The translations under genes and the position numbers were made by a program. From Burkholderia catarinensis (GTDB lineage Bacteria > Pseudomonadota > Gammaproteobacteria > Burkholderiales > Burkholderiaceae), in assembly GCF_001883705.2 (NCBI RefSeq), contig NZ_MDEQ02000035.1, positions 1-64,000 on the forward strand: a DNA stretch of 64,000 nt, read 5' to 3'. Below the pieces are notes generated by a model. It saw nothing but the letters and a program-made list of their open reading frames with translations, made no database searches and was not told where the DNA came from. Position 1 is the first letter of the stretch; every line of letters starts with the position of its first letter. Below, piece by piece: positions 8,608-16,222 of this stretch.

Positions 8608-9771
8608 ATGAGCGCTCAGAACGTTCCGGTCGACTTCGCGCTTCAGCCGGACAAAGCGGCTGCCGTGCATCGAAACGCCGGCCTGGACGCATTGCGGGCC
8701 TCTCTGACGTTGCTGGTGATCTTTCACCACTGCGCGATCACGTACGGTGCACTTGGCGGGTGGTACTACCACGAAGTGGCCGCTGGCCCATCGGTGGAAT
8801 CCGCACTGTTGACGCTCTTCTGCGCGATCAACCAGGCGTTCTTCATGGGCCTGTTCTTTTTCCTGGCGGGCTATTACACGCCGCCATCCATCGATCGCAA
8901 GGGCGCCGCCCGTTTCCTGGCCGACCGGGTTCTCAGGCTCGGGCTGCCGTTGCTGGTGTACGGCTTCCTGATCGGCCCCGCCACAATTTCCCTGGCGCAG
9001 TCGGGCGCCGGCTACCCGTTTGCGGATACGCTGGGACGTCTGTGGCGAAAAGGCACGTTCGAGAACGGTCCGATGTGGTTCGCCGAGGCGTTGCTGATTT
9101 TCAGCGCGGCTGCAGTACTCCGGCACATCGTCTTCCCGCGCACCGTGGCGCCCGATACGAACCACCCCGCTCGGAACCCCTTCCCTTCCGACCGTACGTT
9201 GGCCGCCGCGGCATGGCTGACGGGTGTCGCGGCACTGGCGTTGCGGTCCCGATGGCCGATAGGTATCAACGTATGGGGGCTGCAGCTCGGCTACTTCGCC
9301 AGCTACGTCGTGTTGTACGCAGCCGGTTGCCGGACAGCGCGCGTGCGCTGGATCGAGCAACTGCCGGCACGGCAGGTCGGACTGTGGTGGCGCATCGCGC
9401 TGCTGGCACTCCCTGTCCTGCCGCTCGCCTACCTGCTCGCGAAGCACGTTCCCGGGCTGCGTGGCCGTCCGCACGATGTGATCTACGCGTTCTGGGAACC
9501 GCTGGTCGCATGGGGCACGATACTGTTCCTCGCAAGCCATTTTCAGCGACGCTTCGATCGGCTGACGGGTATGTGGCAGCCGCTGTCGCGACGCGCGTAC
9601 ACGATCTACCTCATCCATCCGCCGGTGCTGGTGTCTGTCGCCCTCGCGTGGCGAAACGTGCCGGCAGCCCCGTTCCTGAAATTCGCCGTGACCGGCAGCG
9701 TCGCTTGCGGCGCGTGCTACCTGATTGCCGGCCTCCTGCTTCGCGTGCCAAAACTCGCGTCGATCCTGTAA
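8608..9771 (+). CDS. Acyltransferase 3 family membrane protein
   Basis: Integral membrane O-acyltransferase of 387 residues that probably acylates a sugar or polysaccharide at the inner membrane. The start MSAQNVPVDF at 8608 is followed by the typical first segment RNAGLDALRASLTLLVIFHHCAIT, where the family's conserved His sits, and about ten hydrophobic segments (FFMGLFFFLAGYYT, LGLPLLVYGFLIGP, MWFAEALLIFSAAAVL, AYTIYLIHPPVLVSVALAW). The GYYTPPS and YLIHPPVL motifs are typical of the OpgC/ExoZ-like group. It faces two secreted polysaccharide-active enzymes, so a role in modifying an exopolysaccharide or glucan is possible, by context only. Confidence 0.85.
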   Translation: MSAQNVPVDFALQPDKAAAVHRNAGLDALRASLTLLVIFHHCAITYGALGGWYYHEVAAGPSVESALLTLFCAINQAFFMGLFFFLAGYYTPPSIDRKGAARFLADRVLRLGLPLLVYGFLIGPATISLAQSGAGYPFADTLGRLWRKGTFENGPMWFAEALLIFSAAAVLRHIVFPRTVAPDTNHPARNPFPSDRTLAAAAWLTGVAALALRSRWPIGINVWGLQLGYFASYVVLYAAGCRTARVRWIEQLPARQVGLWWRIALLALPVLPLAYLLAKHVPGLRGRPHDVIYAFWEPLVAWGTILFLASHFQRRFDRLTGMWQPLSRRAYTIYLIHPPVLVSVALAWRNVPAAPFLKFAVTGSVACGACYLIAGLLLRVPKLASIL

Positions 9772-9895
9772 GCGCTGGCAATCGTCTTGCGCTGTGCGAA
9801 ATACCGCACCGGGCCCGCAGCTACTACACTGCATTTCAGGGTGGTCCGTCTCCCTTCGTCGACCGATACCTGCTGTCCTGCGTAGGAGCACGAAA

Positions 9896-10450
9896 ATGAC
9901 ACATCGCTGGCGGGCGCAGCTCTGGATGTGTGTCGCCTGGGCACTGTCGTCGCTGATGCTTGCTTCTCCACACATCGCGCTGGCGAGTGACGAATCGGAC
10001 GCCAGCGCTAACAAAAATGCTTCCGAACCGCAACCAAAGGTCACTTGGGCTGATCGCATTCGCGAAGCGGACGTGCACGAGCGAGAACCGATTGTCCTGA
10101 TCGTGCACGCGGCAAAGGATTGCGTTTTTTGTCAGCGCTGGGAAGGTTCATTAGGCGGGAAAGGCGAATTTGAATCCTGGGCCAAAACGCATCCGGATGT
10201 GCATCTTTTCATCGTGGAACGCGATGCCATTGCCGCCGCCGAAACCATCGACAACTATCCGCCGATTGTCCGATGGCTTTTCGAGCGGCGACGGCGCCTT
10301 GAAAAATTGTCTCCACCGACGCCCACGTTCGAAATTTTTGTTAGACGAAAGATACTGTGGCAGTCATACGGCCTGGGTTCGTGGGACCGAAGCGTGTTTC
10401 CGGCACTCAAGGATCTGGACAGTCGCCGCATACCTTCCAGGGTCGAATAG
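9896..10450 (+). CDS. Exported thioredoxin-fold protein with CVFC motif
   Basis: Predicted periplasmic protein of 184 residues. ATG 9896 follows a good ribosome-binding site (GTAGGAGCACGAAA). The N-terminus MTHRWRAQLWMCVAWALSSL...ALAS is a signal peptide. The redox motif is VHAAKDCVFCQRWEGS, a CxxC site placed as in thioredoxin-like proteins, followed by a conserved-looking PTFEIFV strand where a thioredoxin fold has its cis-proline. It could reduce or shuttle disulfides or support a cytochrome; partner unknown. It lies 124 bases after the acyltransferase gene. Confidence 0.65.
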   Translation: MTHRWRAQLWMCVAWALSSLMLASPHIALASDESDASANKNASEPQPKVTWADRIREADVHEREPIVLIVHAAKDCVFCQRWEGSLGGKGEFESWAKTHPDVHLFIVERDAIAAAETIDNYPPIVRWLFERRRRLEKLSPPTPTFEIFVRRKILWQSYGLGSWDRSVFPALKDLDSRRIPSRVE

Positions 10451-10529
10451 GCGTCGCACCGAATGATGCGGGAAGCAGTGCACGCAGGTTGTGCGCAGGG
10501 TGACGTCCGATACCCGTGACGGAACAGGT

Positions 10530-11030
10530 CTAATGTCGCCGCATTCCGCCGCCCCCGCCCATGCCGCCGAACCGGTGCATTCCGCCGAATCCATGGCCAC
10601 CTTCAACAGGGAACGCGCCATGATGAAAGCCTGCGCCCGCCGGCACGCCGAAGCGGCGATGACCGATCGGGTTGAAGTGATCGACGTGATCGAAGCGGTG
10701 GAAACGACGGAAGCGATCGACGAAGATGAAGCTCACGCCTGCGCCGATGAAAAGCGGCGGCCCCCAGTACCACGGGTCGGCATACGGATAGGCCGCCGCC
10801 GGGTACCACAGCACGCTGCCGTCGGGACTTTGCACGATCTGCCAGGTGCCGTCGCTTTGCAGACACGCACGCCCGACGATTTGCTGCTCCGTGCCGTCGA
10901 TGTCCGCCTGCGCGACGACCGCACGGCAGTTCGTGCCGTAGTCCGATGGATCGTCAGCCATTTGCGCAAAGACGGACGCGGAAAAACCGAGACAGACGAT
11001 GCCTGTCAAGAATCGAAACAAGTTGCACAT
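10530..11030 (-). CDS. Exported hypothetical protein with Gly/Met/His-rich tail
   Basis: Unrecognised exported protein of 166 residues. The start at 11030 follows GGAGCCGATC, and MCNLFRFLTGIVCLGFSASVFA is a signal peptide. The mature N-terminal half holds two cysteines (NCRAVV, RACLQSDGTWQIVQSPDG) and could form a small disulfide-bonded domain. It is followed by a short hydrophobic segment (WYWGPPLFIGAGVSFIF) and a tail rich in Phe, His, Gly and Met (FRRFHRFDHVDHF ... GGMHRFGGMGGGGGMRRH). The tail could bind metals such as copper or nickel, but that is a guess from composition. No operon partner is evident. Confidence 0.6.
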   Translation of the reverse strand: MCNLFRFLTGIVCLGFSASVFAQMADDPSDYGTNCRAVVAQADIDGTEQQIVGRACLQSDGTWQIVQSPDGSVLWYPAAAYPYADPWYWGPPLFIGAGVSFIFVDRFRRFHRFDHVDHFNPIGHRRFGVPAGAGFHHGAFPVEGGHGFGGMHRFGGMGGGGGMRRH

Positions 11031-11254
11031 GATCGGCTCCTGCCATGTTGCCCCCGACCATTTGATCCGTAGCGTCGCCAACGGCGCCCGGCACACCGGT
11101 TTGCTTGCGCACGATTTATCGCGTGGCGGTCACGGCTCGCCGCTTCTTCGTATCAGGTCTCCTGACGGCTAAACGGTGCGGCATGCCGGGTTATTCCAGG
11201 GGTCGGGATACGACGAGCGATCGTAACCGAAGCCCTCGGCAATCGTTGCCGAGC

Positions 11255-11722
11255 TCAGCGTGTGACCTGGCGTCTGGCGACGCAGTAGATGGCCGCGGCC
11301 GTGATCCCGAATACCAGATGGGCCACCAGCGTGATCGCGCCGCGAGCCGGAATGAACCACGGGAAAATCGCAGTGAACGCGTACAGGTTGACGCCATACA
11401 GGATGAGTCCGAACGCGCCGCCCGCGAGAAGCGCGGGCCCGAGCGACAGGCCGCGAACCACCTTCGCCAGCACGGCCGCATAGACAAGCGAGAGCGCACC
11501 ATGCACGAGCGTTGCCACACCCATGACCGGCAGGTCGAAACCGGTGGACGAGCCGAGCACCCGCCGCCCCATCACGATGGCCGCCGTGAGGCGCGCGTCG
11601 CGAAACAGGTTCGCAACGACATCTTCGCCGGCGATCGACCAGAGCAGCAACTCGATGACGGTCGATCCGACCGCCGCGCCGAACGCGGCCCAGAGAATCG
11701 GCACCCGTCCGGTGTGTTTCAA
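11255..11722 (-). CDS. Small integral membrane protein, unknown function
   Basis: About 155 residues with four hydrophobic segments: PILWAAFGAAVGSTVIELLLW, LPVMGVATLVHGALSLVYAAV, LGPALLAGGAFGLILYGVNLY and AITLVAHLVFGITAAAIYCV. I chose the TTG at 11722 because GGACGA lies just upstream; a longer reading to an ATG at 11839 would overlap the preceding gene and gives a charged, unlikely N-terminus. Similar proteins in Burkholderia are often labelled as putative transporters, but nothing here shows transport. It starts 49 bases after the stop of the hypothetical gene upstream, so they may be co-transcribed. Confidence 0.6.
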   Translation of the reverse strand: MKHTGRVPILWAAFGAAVGSTVIELLLWSIAGEDVVANLFRDARLTAAIVMGRRVLGSSTGFDLPVMGVATLVHGALSLVYAAVLAKVVRGLSLGPALLAGGAFGLILYGVNLYAFTAIFPWFIPARGAITLVAHLVFGITAAAIYCVARRQVTR

Positions 11723-11771
11723 TTGTCGTCCGCCATGGCGACCGGCGGATACATCGCGCCGCCGTGCACAG

Positions 11772-12440
11772 TCACGACGCCCTTTCGCAATCCGTCCAGT
11801 ACGCAAAAGGATCGCGATGTTTGGGATAGTGCTCGTCAAGCCATTTCAGCAACGTCGCCCGGGCATTGTCCATATCGGCTTTCAACGACGAAGTCGTCAA
11901 TTCGTGTACCTCGATGGACTTTTCCCGATCGATCACGAAGCAGTTCCAGTCGGGGCCGTCCAGATCCGGATCGTCGGATGCCTTCGACGACTTTCCCCAG
12001 CCAAACCCCTTGCGTGCGTCGATGTAGTAACGCGGATGCACTTTCAGATACGACATCTCGCCGCCCTGCAGGCTGCTCTCCGCTCGCAGCACATCGTGTC
12101 CGTCGACGATCTGCGTGACTTCCGGAAGCCGGCGCGACCGCCATCCGGCAGGTAGCGTCGCGATGGCCTGAACGCTGTCGTAGGTCCCCCACTCCAGCCC
12201 CCAGGCTTCGGCCATGCGCGCCATGAACGCGTCCGCGCCCGGATAGCCGCGCAACTGGATTCTGGTCGACAGCTTGACCTCGACCCGGCCGCGACCGCCG
12301 GGGCCGGTGGTGACCTCGTCTCCCGCCGCTTCGAACGGATTGCCCGGACGCGTTGCGCTCTTCTCGTCCGCGGGCGCAATGCCCGAAAACAGCTGGTCAA
12401 GCGCCGCACGCGCTTTCGACGACTTGTCTGGTCTGTTCAT
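11772..12440 (-). CDS. Hypothetical protein
   Basis: Soluble protein of 222 residues that I do not recognise. The ATG at 12440 is favoured because AGGAG lies 8 bases upstream; an ATG at 12458 precedes that site. The N-terminus (RPDKSSKARAALDQLFSGIAPADEKSAT) looks flexible, and the rest has a regular mix of residues with a PRYYIDARKGFGWGK segment and an acidic end (WLDEHYPKHRDPFAYWTDCE). No signal peptide or membrane segment. It is followed by the small membrane protein gene. Confidence 0.6.
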   Translation of the reverse strand: MNRPDKSSKARAALDQLFSGIAPADEKSATRPGNPFEAAGDEVTTGPGGRGRVEVKLSTRIQLRGYPGADAFMARMAEAWGLEWGTYDSVQAIATLPAGWRSRRLPEVTQIVDGHDVLRAESSLQGGEMSYLKVHPRYYIDARKGFGWGKSSKASDDPDLDGPDWNCFVIDREKSIEVHELTTSSLKADMDNARATLLKWLDEHYPKHRDPFAYWTDCERAS

Positions 12441-12612
12441 CAATTCACTCCTCTGCATCCGATCGGCTGCATAAATTCTCGACTCTCGTTCATCTCTCCA
12501 ACCTCATGGTTTTTCGCGGTCGCATTGTCGCCGATCCGGCGGCCCGGGACGAGCACCGCCCATCGCGCACCGCTTCCATCGCTCCAGACCGCCATCCTCG
12601 GTGGATCGCCAC

Positions 12613-13605
12613 CTAGCCCCGCTCCCCCACCGCCGCCCGCATCCGCTCCATCAACGCCAGCACCTCCGGCCGATTCTCCCCCTTCGCATGCACGAAGTAA
12701 TACCGGAGCACCGAATCGACCTCGTGACGGCTCACGCGCACGAGTTCGCTGCGCTTGAGATAGGCGTCGGCAAGCGGCACGCGCGCCAACGCCACGCCGA
12801 GCCCCGCCTCGGCCGCAGCCAGCACGAGGTTGTAGTCCTCGAAACGGCGATCCTGCGTTCGCGGCTTGAACGGCACACCCAACGCATCGAACCACGTGCG
12901 CCAGCCGGTCACATCGGAATCGTGCAGCAACGGCAGGTCGAGCAGCGCGGCATCGCCGCGCCGGCGGCGCGCCTTTGCCAGTTGTGCGGCGAGCCGCGGA
13001 TGCGCGACCGGATAAAGCCGCTCCGGCATGAACGCGCGGGTTTCGAGCTGACGCCAGTTGCCGCGCCCATAGCGGATCGACAGATCCGCTTCGCCGCTGG
13101 CGATATCCACATTGCGAAGATCGATGCCGAGTTCGATGCGCAACGCGGGCGCTTCGCTCTCGAGCGCATGCTGCCGCTCCAGCAGCCATAGCTGCGCGAA
13201 GGCGGGCACCACGCTCATCCTGACCAGTCGCGGCGTACGCGGCGAGCGCCACTGATCGGCCGCACTGTCGATGATCGCGAACGCCTGTTCGATCCGGCCG
13301 ACGAAGCGCTGCCCGTCCGGCGTCAGGCGCACGCCGCGCGCATGCCGTTCGAACAACGCCATGCCCAGCCAGTTTTCCACGGCGGCCACCCGCCGGCTGA
13401 TCGCGCCGTGCGTCACGCCGGACACGTCGGCGGCCGCCAGGAACGAACCCTGGCGCGCCACCGTGCAGACCGTCTCGAGGCTCGCGAGCGGCGGCCGCGG
13501 GCCCGGCGCCGGCGCGGCAGCGGGCAGCGCCTGCACAACCCGACGTGCACGCGCCGGATCGTCAGCCCGCCGCTTGGTCGAGCTGTGAGCCATATTCATA
13601 TCCAA
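12613..13605 (-). CDS. LysR-family transcriptional regulator (GcvA-like)
   Basis: Regulator of 330 residues. The winged HTH is near residues 40-100: PLASLETVCTVARQGSFLAAADVSGVTHGAISRRVAAVENWLG. A long Ala/Pro/Arg-rich N-terminal extension of about 35 residues precedes it, unusual for the family, so the true start may lie further in. The effector domain follows (MSVVPAFAQLWLLERQHAL ... AAAEAGLGVALARVPLAD). It faces a truncated EamA transporter gene 51 bases away; such a LysR/exporter pair is common in Burkholderia, so this regulator may have lost its original target. Confidence 0.88.
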   Translation of the reverse strand: MDMNMAHSSTKRRADDPARARRVVQALPAAAPAPGPRPPLASLETVCTVARQGSFLAAADVSGVTHGAISRRVAAVENWLGMALFERHARGVRLTPDGQRFVGRIEQAFAIIDSAADQWRSPRTPRLVRMSVVPAFAQLWLLERQHALESEAPALRIELGIDLRNVDIASGEADLSIRYGRGNWRQLETRAFMPERLYPVAHPRLAAQLAKARRRRGDAALLDLPLLHDSDVTGWRTWFDALGVPFKPRTQDRRFEDYNLVLAAAEAGLGVALARVPLADAYLKRSELVRVSRHEVDSVLRYYFVHAKGENRPEVLALMERMRAAVGERG

Positions 13606-13656
13606 CTATCGATTTGCGCGCTAGCTTAACATCTCGCCACGCCGCACCATTGCCGC

Positions 13657-13953
13657 ATGAATACCCTGTCCTCACCGACGTCGCGCGGCGCGCGACAACC
13701 GCTCGTCGCGGCAGGCGCAGTCGCGTTCACGATCGTCTCGTGGGCTTGCGCATTCCCGTTCATCCGGATCGGCCTGCACGGCCTGACCCCGCTTCAGCTC
13801 GCGGCGGCGCGCTTCGCGACCGCGGCGCTGCTCGTGATCGCGTGGCTCGCATGGCGACGGCCGCCGATGCCGGCGAAACGCGATGCGTTGCGCTTCGTCG
13901 CGTGCGGCTTGCTCGGCATCGCACTCTACAACGCATTGCGCGGACGCTCATAG
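13657..13953 (+). pseudogene. Truncated EamA/DMT-family transporter
   Basis: The frame codes for 98 residues: VAAGAVAFTIVSWACAFPFI, LTPLQLAAARFATAALLVIAWLAW and ALRFVACGLLGIALYNAL match the first three membrane segments of a ten-segment EamA exporter (about 290-300 residues). After YNAL the homology stops and the frame ends within four residues (RGRS). No continuation is visible downstream. About two thirds of the gene are missing, most simply by deletion. It is divergent from a LysR gene. Confidence 0.75.
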
Positions 13954-14589
13954 GCTCGCGATTGCAGCGAATGACGATGCCGGCCGGCGATCCGGCAGCA
14001 CGCGAGTCGAGATAACCCCCGGCATCTGCGAAGCAGGATGCATTGTCCGGGCATCCGATTCGCGCCCATTCGCCGGTGCCGCCGAACTCGACCGTTAGTT
14101 GCATCGAAAGCATGTCGCGCTTGATGAAGCCTGGTCGTGAAACCCGATGCACGATCGCGAGCGTCCAAACTGTGCAGACAAATCGACCGAACAGTTCCGG
14201 ATTGACCGCGCATCAGTGTCCATGGCCTCGCCCCCGCGCGCGGCCGAATAATGGATGCGGCCGTAAGGTCAACGACAGCGAACCGCAGCCAGTGGCCCGC
14301 CGCAGCGCACGATTTCCTGCATCCGGAAGCTTCGACATCCGGGCGCCGGCCCTCGCCGCAGCGGCCCGCCACGGGATTCGCCGCAGCGCGCAAAACGGGC
14401 TTCATATATATTCATACGAATTGCGCGGCATCCGGCGCCGGTTCGCCCGCTCGCCCGGGCGGCAGGTCACACGGCCGGGCGCCATGCAAGTGAAGCCCGT
14501 GATGGGTATGGGGACTCGTCCGATCGCCCCGGCCTCGCCGTCGGCCGGTCGAGACGCCAATAGAAAGACATTCAATTCGGAGATGGCAG
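13954..14589. other. Gene-free segment after the truncated transporter
   Basis: About 640 bases without a convincing gene. It probably contains the promoter of the binding-protein gene at 14590 and the junction of the deletion that removed the rest of the EamA gene. No repeat or mobile-element end was found at the junction. Confidence 0.4.
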
Positions 14590-15744
14590 ATGGAACGAAG
14601 CACTGTCGGCATGCGCTGCAAACCCCTGATCACCGTTGCACTGGCTGCCGCCGCGTTCGCAGCCGCGTCCACCGCAATGGCCGACCAGGTCGTCAGGATC
14701 GGCAGCGTCGAACCGACGACGGGCGGGATCTCGCACCTCGGCAAGGACAACGAGAACGGCGCGCGCCTCGCGGTCGAGGAAATCAATGCGAAGGGGCTGA
14801 CGATCGGCGGCAAGAAGGTCACGCTGCAGCTCGATGCGCAGGATGACGCGGCCGACCCGCGCCAGGCCACGCAGGTCGCGCAGAAGCTCGTCGACGACAA
14901 GGTCGTCGTCGTCATCGGCCACCTGAACTCGGGCACGTCGATCCCGGCGTCGAAGATCTACAGCGACGCCGGCATCGTGCAGATCTCGCCGTCGGCCACG
15001 AACCCGACCTACACGCAGCAAGGTTTCAAGACGACCTACCGCGTGGTGGCAACCGACGCGCAGCAAGGCCCGGCGCTCGCGAGCTATGCGCAGCAGAAGG
15101 GCGTGAAGAGCGTGGCGGTGGTCGACGATTCGACCGCCTACGGCCAGGGCCTCGCGAACGAGTTCGAGAAGAAGGCGAAGGCGCTCGGCCTGAAGGTGCT
15201 GTCGCACGACGCGACCAACGACAAGGCGGTCGACTTCCGCGCGATCCTGACGAAGATCAAGGGCGAGAACCCCGACGCGATCATGTACGGCGGCATGGAC
15301 GCCACCGGCGGCCCGCTCGCGAAGCAGGCGAAGCAGCTCGGCCTGCGCGCGAAGATCCTGTCCGGCGACGGCGTGTGCACCGACTCTCTGGCCGAGCTGG
15401 CCGGCCCGGCGTCCGACAACGTGCTGTGCTCGCAAGCCGGCGCGGCGCTCGAGAAGATGCCGGGCGGCGCGGCCTTCATCGCGAAGTACGAGAAGCGCTT
15501 CAACCAGGGCATCAAGTTCGATGCGCCGTTCGCCTATGACGCGGTCTACATCGCCGTCGACGCGATGAAGCGCGCGAACTCGACGGATCCGGCGAAGATT
15601 CTCGCGGCGATGCCGGCGACGAAGTACGACGGCGTGATCGGCACGACGACCTTCGACGCGAAGGGCGACCTGACGCACGGGATCATCTCGATCTACGGCT
15701 ACAAGAGCGGCAAGAAGACCTTCCTCGACCAGGTGAAGATGTAA
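14590..15744 (+). CDS. Branched-chain amino acid ABC transporter substrate-binding protein (LivK-type)
   Basis: Periplasmic receptor of 384 residues of the Leu/Ile/Val-binding family. The signal peptide is MRCKPLITVALAAAAFAAASTAMA (from Met8; ATG 14590 has GGAG eight bases upstream and is kept). The mature protein begins DQVVRIGSVEPTTGGISHLGKDNENGARLAVEEINA, the family's typical opening, and VVVVIGHLNSGTSIPASKIY is the conserved ligand-site segment. Length fits the family. No permease or ATPase genes are adjacent, so it is an orphan receptor that must share a transporter encoded elsewhere. A strong GC-rich hairpin follows the stop. Confidence 0.9.
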   Translation: MERSTVGMRCKPLITVALAAAAFAAASTAMADQVVRIGSVEPTTGGISHLGKDNENGARLAVEEINAKGLTIGGKKVTLQLDAQDDAADPRQATQVAQKLVDDKVVVVIGHLNSGTSIPASKIYSDAGIVQISPSATNPTYTQQGFKTTYRVVATDAQQGPALASYAQQKGVKSVAVVDDSTAYGQGLANEFEKKAKALGLKVLSHDATNDKAVDFRAILTKIKGENPDAIMYGGMDATGGPLAKQAKQLGLRAKILSGDGVCTDSLAELAGPASDNVLCSQAGAALEKMPGGAAFIAKYEKRFNQGIKFDAPFAYDAVYIAVDAMKRANSTDPAKILAAMPATKYDGVIGTTTFDAKGDLTHGIISIYGYKSGKKTFLDQVKM

Positions 15745-15752
15745 CCCGCCGC

Positions 15753-15794
15753 GGCGCCGGCACGACGGGAACGCCACCCGTCGGCGCCGGCGCC
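15753..15794 (+). terminator. Strong GC-rich hairpin after the binding-protein gene
   Basis: Nested inverted repeat: outer GGCGCCGGC pairs with GCCGGCGCC, inner CGACGGG pairs with CCCGTCG around a seven-base loop. It starts 8 bases after the stop codon. No T-run follows, so it may act as a weak terminator or an mRNA 3'-end stabiliser. Confidence 0.55.
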
Positions 15795-15831
15795 GAGCGG
15801 GCCGGTTCATGTTTTGCGGAGACGAAGCAAC

Positions 15832-16134
15832 ATGTGTGCAATGGCGTATGCGGAATTCCAGCAGGAGTTGAAGAAAGCGCAGTTGACGGCGCGCGAGTTC
15901 GCCCGCCTGATCCGGATGAACGAAAGTTCCATCACGAACTATTCGAGCAAGGGCACCGTCCCGTCCCACCTCGCGGTCATCGCGACGCTGATCGGCGTAC
16001 TGGCGGCGCACGAGATCGATTTTCGCAAGATCATCCGTCGCACGAAGATCGAGCCGAAGCGGCCGCGCGGCGTCGGCGTGTTTCCCGCGGCGGACAAGCC
16101 GCGTGCGCGGAAAACCGCGAAAGCCGACGCCTGA
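15832..16134 (+). CDS. Small XRE-like helix-turn-helix protein
   Basis: A 100-residue basic protein. ATG 15832 is preceded by GGAG at 10 bases. The part AEFQQELKKAQLTAREFARLIRMNESSITNYSSKGTVP, split as helix, LTAREFARLI and NESSITNYSSKG, fits a Cro/XRE-type HTH, with the recognition helix near residues 30-40. The C-terminal 35 residues are Lys/Arg/Pro-rich and probably disordered, which suggests extra nucleic-acid contact. It lies alone between the binding-protein gene and the convergent ydiJ-type gene. Function unknown. Confidence 0.65.
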   Translation: MCAMAYAEFQQELKKAQLTAREFARLIRMNESSITNYSSKGTVPSHLAVIATLIGVLAAHEIDFRKIIRRTKIEPKRPRGVGVFPAADKPRARKTAKADA

Positions 16135-16222
16135 ACCACGGCATGCGTCGAGAGCGGCACGAAGATTGCCGCTCGACGCTCGACGTCATCTTGCGGGCAA
16201 CGCAACACGCGCCGCCCGATCG

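Noticed and set aside
14572..16011. Long Arg/Leu-rich minus-strand open frame opposite the LivK-type gene
   Set aside because: Antisense shadow of a well-supported gene; composition (Arg, Val, His runs) is typical of GC-rich antisense frames.
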